Part shown: positions 59,325 to 64,000 of the stretch, piece after piece
How positions within the stretch are numbered: position 1 is the first letter of the stretch
Layout of the letters: each line of letters opens with the position of its first letter
Assembly (NCBI GenBank): GCA_045807725.1
Contig: JBJMGV010000106.1
Location: 14,494-78,493, forward strand
Direction: 5' to 3'
Source of the DNA: DATENM01 sp045807725
GTDB lineage: Bacteria; Acidobacteriota; Blastocatellia; UBA7656
Length of the DNA stretch: 64,000 nucleotides
Translations under genes and position numbers: made by a program
The notes under the pieces: generated by a model
What the model was told of the DNA's origin: nothing
Seen by the model: the letters and a program-made list of their open reading frames with translations, nothing else
The model's database searches: none

Positions 59325-59450
59325 ATACGCGGGGGCCGGGGTCAGGGGCCGGGGGTCGGGAATAAGGAATGAGAAGTCAAGAGTGACAAACGCTCTCACA
59401 CGTTTAACCTGATCCCTGGCCCCCGGCCCCCGGCCCCTGCAATTTGGATC
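59325..59450. repeat. Inverted pair of G-rich repeats (GGGGCCGGGGGC)
   Basis: Left arm GGGGGCCGGGGTCAGGGGCCGGGGG, right arm CCCTGGCCCCCGGCCCCCGGCCCC. The right arm is inside the 3' end of the GNAT gene and encodes its Gly-rich tail. Confidence 0.65.
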
Positions 59451-60234
59451 GCGTGTAGACGACGCGGAAGCCCTGGCGCTCGGCGTTGCGCTGCGACGTA
59501 GTGCCGGGCAGCGTCGTCACCATCGCCAGGTCGCAGCCGTGCTCGGCGGCATAACGGAGCCGCGCTCTTAACAAAGCCGTTTGCGCGCCGCGTCCGCGAA
59601 AGGCCGGCAACGTGCTCGCGCCGCCGCACGAGGCAACCCCATCGTGCATCGTCAACACGCCGCCGCCGATGATCTCGCCGGCGACCTCTGCGAGAAAGAA
59701 TGTGCCCGTCGCGCTGTTTAGCGAGGTGATGAAGAGGTCAATCATCCCCGGCGGCAAATCGCCTTCGGGGAAGAAGCCACGCGCTACGGTTTCGGCCCAC
59801 ACCCGCGCCTCGTGGCTTTCAGGATGGCGGACGCGCACCTCGCCATCGCCGACCATCGCGGCGTCTTCGTGCGTGAGCCGGCGCGTCAGGACGTTAGAAA
59901 ATTCAATCAACGAGTAACCGCGCTTGCGAAAGACTTCAACAATCGAAGGGTCCGCGTAAGGACAAAGCTCGACGGTAGTGGCCGCGCCGCGCTGGCGGAA
60001 GAACTCTTCCATTCGCGCGACCTCGTCTTCTGCGACCGTGCCGTCGAGTCCGAGCGCGAACGCCTGCGTGACCGGCGAATCGACGCCGGCAAAGATGGCC
60101 CAGCCGCCGGCGAATGATTCCGCCGTCGCGCCGGTCTCCGGGAACAGGCTGGCGTGGGCGCGGGCGAAGGCGGCGCTGCCGTAAGCGTCCGTCAGCTCCA
60201 ACCGATGAGCCAAATTGCGATTGATGAATTGCAC
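59404..60234 (-). CDS. GNAT-family acetyltransferase
   Basis: 276 residues from GTG with GAAAGGG upstream. Acetyl-CoA site GGASTLPAFRGRGAQTALLRARLRYAAEHGCDLAMVTT in the second half (V/L-x-P-x-x-R-x-x-G-x-G/A) and QRNAERQGFRVVYTRSKL at the end. The N-terminal half is a divergent GNAT-like domain. The last ten residues (GPGAGGQGSG) come from the G-rich repeat arm. Substrate unknown. Confidence 0.85.
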   Translation of the reverse strand: MQFINRNLAHRLELTDAYGSAAFARAHASLFPETGATAESFAGGWAIFAGVDSPVTQAFALGLDGTVAEDEVARMEEFFRQRGAATTVELCPYADPSIVEVFRKRGYSLIEFSNVLTRRLTHEDAAMVGDGEVRVRHPESHEARVWAETVARGFFPEGDLPPGMIDLFITSLNSATGTFFLAEVAGEIIGGGVLTMHDGVASCGGASTLPAFRGRGAQTALLRARLRYAAEHGCDLAMVTTLPGTTSQRNAERQGFRVVYTRSKLQGPGAGGQGSG

Positions 60235-60286
60235 GTTGAACCCTTTCAGCCAATCTCTGCGCGCGGCCCGTCGATGCCCTGACGGC

Positions 60287-61507
60287 TCAAGCGAGATAGC
60301 GCCGAATGACGCGAGTCATAATCTCAACGCCGGCGGCCAGCGCCGATTCGTCTATGTCGAAGCGCGGCGAATGGTGCGGATGCGCGAAGCCGCGCGCTTC
60401 GTTGCGCGTGCCCAGGAAGAAATAACATCCCGGCACGCGCTCAAGGAAATAGCTCATATCTTCGCCGCCCATCGTGCGCACGCTGTCGTCGCGGATAACG
60501 TTATCGCGCCCGACCACATCGGCGGCACAGTCGGCGACCATCTCGCAGGCTTCGGCGTTGTTGATAAGCGGCGGCGTCTGTCGTTTGTAATCGAGCGTAT
60601 GGCTCGCGCCCATCGCTTCGCAGACGCCGCGCACGACGCGCTCGAACTGGCCGGGGATATGCGTGTGCGCTTCTTTGCTGAAGGTGCGCACAGTGCCGCG
60701 CAGTTCGACCGCGCCGGCGATGACGTTAAAAGCCGAGCCGCCTGTAATCTTGCCTACAGTGACGACGGCGGCGTCAAGCGGCGAGACGTTGCGGCTGACG
60801 ATGGTTTGCAAAGCGGTGACGACCTGAGCGGCGGCGACGATGGCGTCTACGGTCTGTTGCGGCATCGCGCCGTGACCGCCGCGCCCGTGAATGATCAACG
60901 TGAACTCGTCAACGGCGGCCATCATCGGCCCGGCGTAGATGCCGACCGTACCGGCGGGCAAGTTATTCCAGACGTGCAAGCCAATGGCCGCCGTCACGTC
61001 GGGCGAAGCGAGCACGCCGTCTTCAATCATCGCCGTCGCGCCGTTGCCGCCTTCTTCGGCGGGCTGAAACGCGAACTTCAAATGGCCGCGAAACTGATCG
61101 CGCTCGCGCTGCATACGCGCCGCAACGGCGAGCCCGATGGCGACGTGCGCGTCGTGCCCGCAGGCGTGCATCACGCCATTGTTTTGCGAGCGGTAGGCGG
61201 CTTCGCTCTCTTCGTGAATCGGCAGCGCGTCCATATCGGCGCGGTAGAGCAGCGCCCGCGTCGCTTCGCCCGCTGACACGGAATCGGCTTCTGAAGCGGC
61301 TTTCGTGCCTTCGAGCAGGCCGACGACGCCGGTGCGCCCGACGTGGCGCGTCACTTCGTAGCCGTGATTGGTGAGCCGCTCGGCGATCACTCCCGCTGTG
61401 CGCTGCTCGGTGTAGGCAAGCTCCGGGTGTGCGTGAAAGTCGCGCCGGTCGGCGATCAACTGCTCAATGTCGGACAGCGACAGCGGCGGTTGCGTGTGGC
61501 TTGTCAT
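60287..61507 (-). CDS. M20-family amidohydrolase/peptidase
   Basis: 406 residues. Zn-binding motifs HACGHDAHVAIGL (about 125), PAEEGGNGA and a C-terminal HHSPRFDIDE; dimerisation insert with HGRGGHGAMPQQTVDAI. Relatives cleave N-acyl amino acids such as hippurate or N-acetylated diaminopimelate. No signal peptide, so cytoplasmic. GGGAG ribosome site. Confidence 0.9.
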   Translation of the reverse strand: MTSHTQPPLSLSDIEQLIADRRDFHAHPELAYTEQRTAGVIAERLTNHGYEVTRHVGRTGVVGLLEGTKAASEADSVSAGEATRALLYRADMDALPIHEESEAAYRSQNNGVMHACGHDAHVAIGLAVAARMQRERDQFRGHLKFAFQPAEEGGNGATAMIEDGVLASPDVTAAIGLHVWNNLPAGTVGIYAGPMMAAVDEFTLIIHGRGGHGAMPQQTVDAIVAAAQVVTALQTIVSRNVSPLDAAVVTVGKITGGSAFNVIAGAVELRGTVRTFSKEAHTHIPGQFERVVRGVCEAMGASHTLDYKRQTPPLINNAEACEMVADCAADVVGRDNVIRDDSVRTMGGEDMSYFLERVPGCYFFLGTRNEARGFAHPHHSPRFDIDESALAAGVEIMTRVIRRYLA

Positions 61508-61509
61508 AT

Positions 61510-61978
61510 CGTGCTCCCAAGTAGGCAGGAGGCAGTGGTCAGTTGATAGTTGATACCAGTGGCCAGTGGTCAGTTGATAGTTGGTACCAGTGGTCAGTTG
61601 ATAGTTGATAGTTGATAGTTCCTCAAGCTCCGTCAGGAGCGTGATGTTTATAGTTCACGATGCAATAGATGAATCAAGCTCCGTCAGGAGCTTGATGTCT
61701 ATCGCGCCCCTACGGGGCTTCGTCACATCCTTCAGCTATATCTATAAACATCGCGCTCCTGACGGAGCTTGCAGATTAAACCGCCCGCGTTACTATAAAC
61801 ATTGCGCTCCTAACGGAGCTTGGGGAACTATCACCTAGCAGCTATCAACTAGCAGCTATCAGCTATCAGCTATCAACTATCAGCTATCAACTATCAGCTA
61901 GCTGCTAGCAACTATCAACCATCAACTAGCAACTATCAACTTTCAACTGGCCACTGGCTACTGCCTCCTGCCTCCTGA
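61510..61978. repeat. Composite repeat block: 7-nt GTTGATA arms around GCTCC hairpin units
   Basis: Outer left arm (about 61518-61622) repeats GTTGATA and CAGTGGTC; outer right arm (about 61828-61978) repeats the complementary AACTATC/AGCTATC and CCACTGGC. Inside lie four hairpin units of the AGCTCCGTCAGGAGC type (61625-61825), the same family as at 11559 and 21768. There is no gene in these 470 bases. Confidence 0.8.
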
Positions 61979-63121
61979 TTACCTGATCCGGTCAATGCCG
62001 TGCGCGTCTTCTGCCGGGGCGGCTTCGCTCGCAGAGGCCCGCGCGTGCTCGTCTTTCAAGCGATTCAACATCTCATCGCGGCGGTCGAACAGGCGCTTCA
62101 ACGGGCGCGGTGCGTGGCGGGCCATCGCGTACGCCGTGAGGATGGGCAGCGCGATGGTCGAGTCAACGTAACAGACCACCGCATCGGGCAAGCGGTCGGG
62201 ATCAATCTTGCCCCAGCTCACGGCCTCCGCCGGCGTCGCGCCTGAAAGGCCGCCGGTGTCGGGCCGCGCATCGGTGACTTGCAGGAAGTAATCGTGGCCC
62301 TTCTCTTCGATCTTCAAGACCTCTTGAATCTGCGGCTCGGTTTGCAGGATGAAATTCTTCGGGCTGCCGCCGCCGAAAATCAAGACCGCTGACTTGCCGC
62401 CGCTGCTCTTGGCGTCGAGCACAATGGACGCCGTCTCATTTACATCCGCCGTCACATCGTAACGCAGGCGGTTGCCGGTCAGCGCCTTCGCCGCGACGTT
62501 CATACCGATTGAGCTATCGCCGGGCGACGAGGTGTAGACTGGCACGCCCGCTTCGTAAGCCGCCGCCAGCAAGCTCTTGCGGCTCAAGCCCAGCACGCGC
62601 TCGCGCTCGGCGATGTACTTGCCGGCCAGGTAATGAAACTCTGCCGTGCTCATGTCGCGCTGGAACTCCGGCGCTCCGATCATCTGGCGATAGAATTCAT
62701 CGGTCGAAAGCAGCACGTCGTAATCAAAGAAAATGTCATAGATGCGCACGACGCCTTCTTCGCGCAGCACGACATCGGAAATCTGCGGGTTGCCGCGATG
62801 CAGCTTGAGCCCTATGCCGAAGTGCGTGTCGTGATAAAGGTTCGCTCCCGTAGAGACGATCCAGTCAACGTAGCCGCTTTCGATCAGCGGGATGATCGCC
62901 GACATACCAAGCCCTGCTGGCGTCAGCGCGCCGGTCAAGCTCATACCAACGGTCACATCGTCGGCCAGCATCTTTTCGACGAACAACTGGCAAGCTTCGC
63001 GCAGCCGCGCCGCGTTATATGCGAGAAAGGATTGCTCGACCAGTTCGGCTACGGTCATCTCGCCGGTGATAGGCTTCGGGTCAATCGCCGCGCCGCCCAG
63101 ATAATGATGTCGCTTTGCCAC
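61979..63121 (-). CDS. Deoxyhypusine-synthase-like protein
   Basis: 380 residues from GTG with a GAGAGGTGA site. It has the deoxyhypusine synthase fold blocks: MSLTGALTPAGLGMSAIIPLIESGYVDWIVSTGANLYHD, GVPVYTSSPGDSSIGMN, and GATPAEAVSWGKIDPD, with the Lys that forms the enzyme-butyl intermediate in true DHS, then CYVDSTIALPIL. Bacteria have no eIF5A, so the substrate is not hypusine. Bacterial relatives are thought to act in polyamine chemistry (homospermidine or related). Isolated between repeats. Confidence 0.88.
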   Translation of the reverse strand: MAKRHHYLGGAAIDPKPITGEMTVAELVEQSFLAYNAARLREACQLFVEKMLADDVTVGMSLTGALTPAGLGMSAIIPLIESGYVDWIVSTGANLYHDTHFGIGLKLHRGNPQISDVVLREEGVVRIYDIFFDYDVLLSTDEFYRQMIGAPEFQRDMSTAEFHYLAGKYIAERERVLGLSRKSLLAAAYEAGVPVYTSSPGDSSIGMNVAAKALTGNRLRYDVTADVNETASIVLDAKSSGGKSAVLIFGGGSPKNFILQTEPQIQEVLKIEEKGHDYFLQVTDARPDTGGLSGATPAEAVSWGKIDPDRLPDAVVCYVDSTIALPILTAYAMARHAPRPLKRLFDRRDEMLNRLKDEHARASASEAAPAEDAHGIDRIR

Positions 63122-63134
63122 GAGTCACCTCTCA

Positions 63135-63250
63135 GACAGGATACAGGATTCAGGATTCAGGCTGGGCGTCGGCTGCCAATCGCTCGACACAGGATCAGCC
63201 GGTTTGCTTGCAACAGCGGAGAAACCCTGAATCCTGAATCCTGACTCCTG
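63135..63250. repeat. Inverted pair of 7-nt tandem repeats (GGATTCA/GGATACA family)
   Basis: ACAGGATACAGGATTCAGG is answered by CTGAATCCTGAATCCTGACTCCTGTATCCTG. Same family as 27433-27552. Confidence 0.7.
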
Positions 63251-63308
63251 TATCCTGTTCTGACTAGGTTACGGGCAAGCGTGCGGCAATGCAACTGCGG
63301 CGGGAAGA

Positions 63309-63728
63309 TCACTCGGCGAGGTAAGGGCGCAGGGCTTCGATGACTTCGCCGGGCACAAAGACCGACTTGAAGGTCGAGCGCGAGACGCAGGCCAGCACAA
63401 CGTGGCCTTCGGCGACGAGGTCGGCTTCGCCTTTGCGATTCACCTCGAAGCGCAGCGTCAGCGACTTATTGCCGATGCGCGCCACAAAGGCCGAGACTTC
63501 GATGAGGTCGTCGAGCAGAAGCGGCTTGCGAAAATCAAAATGAATCTGCACGCGCGGCAGCCAGATATCGAGCCGATCAAAGACGACCGAGTATGGCAGG
63601 CCGACGGCGCGGAACAGCTCGGTTTCGGCGATCTCAAAGAAGCGCAGGAACTGGCCGTAATAGATGATCCCGGCGCGATCAATGTCTGACCAGCGGACGT
63701 GTTCTTCGATGGTGAATCGCTTATGCAT
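63309..63728 (-). CDS. YbgC-like acyl-CoA thioesterase
   Basis: 139 residues from ATG 63728, which overlaps the rqcP stop (TATGCATAA); a start at 63752 would give more overlap. Hotdog fold with the catalytic Asp block RWSDIDRAGIIYYGQFLRFFE and FDFRKPLLLDDLIEV. Hydrolyses short-chain or aromatic acyl-CoA esters. Translationally coupled to rqcP. Confidence 0.9.
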   Translation of the reverse strand: MHKRFTIEEHVRWSDIDRAGIIYYGQFLRFFEIAETELFRAVGLPYSVVFDRLDIWLPRVQIHFDFRKPLLLDDLIEVSAFVARIGNKSLTLRFEVNRKGEADLVAEGHVVLACVSRSTFKSVFVPGEVIEALRPYLAE

Positions 63729-63996
63729 AGGGATCGGCTTCGTAAGATTCAACGCCGAGGATTTCGTAAAGCGTCGCGGCCTGCGCTTTCGGCGGCGGTT
63801 TGAGTGGAACCTGAGCGACCCGCACAGTGGTGATGCGCCCGCGCTGGCGGATACTGATCTCGTCGCCGACGCGGACTTCGCGCGCGCTTTTGGCCGTCGC
63901 GCCGTTCAGCCGCACCGCGCCGGCTTCACACATCTGCTGCGCCAGCGTGCGGCGCGGAATCAGGCGAGAGAGCTTGAGGTAAAGGTCAAGACGCAT
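63721..63996 (-). CDS. rqcP: RqcP, S4-domain ribosome quality-control factor
   Basis: 91 residues, complete in the window although its upstream region is not. S4 RNA-binding domain MRLDLYLKLSRLIPRRTLAQQM...GAVRLNGATAKSAREVRVGDEISIR, very close to Bacillus RqcP (YabO), which supports alanine tailing on stalled 50S subunits together with RqcH. Some relatives are the heat-shock factor HslR, which is longer. Overlaps the thioesterase gene by eight bases. Confidence 0.88.
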   Translation of the reverse strand: MRLDLYLKLSRLIPRRTLAQQMCEAGAVRLNGATAKSAREVRVGDEISIRQRGRITTVRVAQVPLKPPPKAQAATLYEILGVESYEADPYA

Positions 63997-64000
63997 AGGA

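Noticed and set aside
1..64000. tRNA or rRNA genes
   Set aside because: No T-loop GTTCRANNC with matching acceptor stem and no rRNA-like blocks were recognised by eye; a tRNAscan/Infernal run would settle it.

Overview
The window is 64 kb of GC-rich bacterial chromosome. Gene content points to an acidobacterium, most likely a Blastocatellia-type lineage (inference from gene style, not from a marker gene). The clues are a Ser/Thr kinase with a long TPR tail behind an ECF-like sigma factor, a trypsin-like protease fused to an FHA domain, a NifA-like sigma-54 activator without nif genes, and intergenic space packed with several hairpin-forming repeat families. Both edges cut through the chromosome: the left edge truncates a low-GC DUF4407 membrane gene, and the right edge ends just beyond rqcP.

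Layout. 1-5 kb: DUF4407 fragment, phenylacetate-CoA-ligase-like enzyme, coiled-coil lipoprotein, protease-FHA protein. 5-17 kb: ilvD, then nitrogen assimilation on the minus strand (glnA, outer-membrane protein, amt, amtB, glnK, glnD), with a sigma-54 promoter in front of glnD. 17-31 kb: LysR regulator, alaC-type transaminase, ilvE, cimA, gltB, cupin, and the ilvB-ilvN-ilvC operon preceded by a leader-peptide attenuator. 32-36.5 kb: siroheme/sulfate assimilation operon (cobA, cysH, cysC, sulfite/nitrite reductase) preceded by a Cys-rich leader peptide and terminator. 36.6-41 kb: NifA-like activator, a small gene with its own sigma-54 promoter, two tandem SAM-II-like riboswitches each with a terminator, a threonine-synthase-like PLP enzyme and a CysO-like sulfur carrier. 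41-48 kb: DUF1272, a pyridoxamine-oxidase-like protein and a divergent MocR regulator, an AhpD-like gene whose second active-site Cys is an in-frame UGA (probable selenocysteine), an ATP-grasp enzyme and an MFS exporter. 48-56 kb: amidohydrolase, TPR kinase with its sigma factor, and a very large secreted LamG/Ig-like protein. 56-64 kb: housekeeping and accessory genes (nth, DUF2071, DCC, TauE/SafE, GNAT, M20, deoxyhypusine-synthase-like, thioesterase, rqcP).

How it works together. The centre of the window makes amino acids from ammonia, pyruvate and sulfate, and much of it seems to be controlled by RNA. Charged Ile/Val/Leu tRNA would be sensed by the ilv attenuator, charged Cys tRNA by the cys leader, SAM by the tandem riboswitch, and nitrogen status by sigma-54/PII. 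The most notable observations are the UGA-containing AhpD gene with a bacterial-type SECIS hairpin, the tandem SAM-II/ThrC/CysO unit, the two leader-peptide attenuators, and two 230-bp repeat copies with terminal inverted repeats whose internal hairpins differ by compensatory changes. All of this was read by eye. No searches or folding calculations were run.
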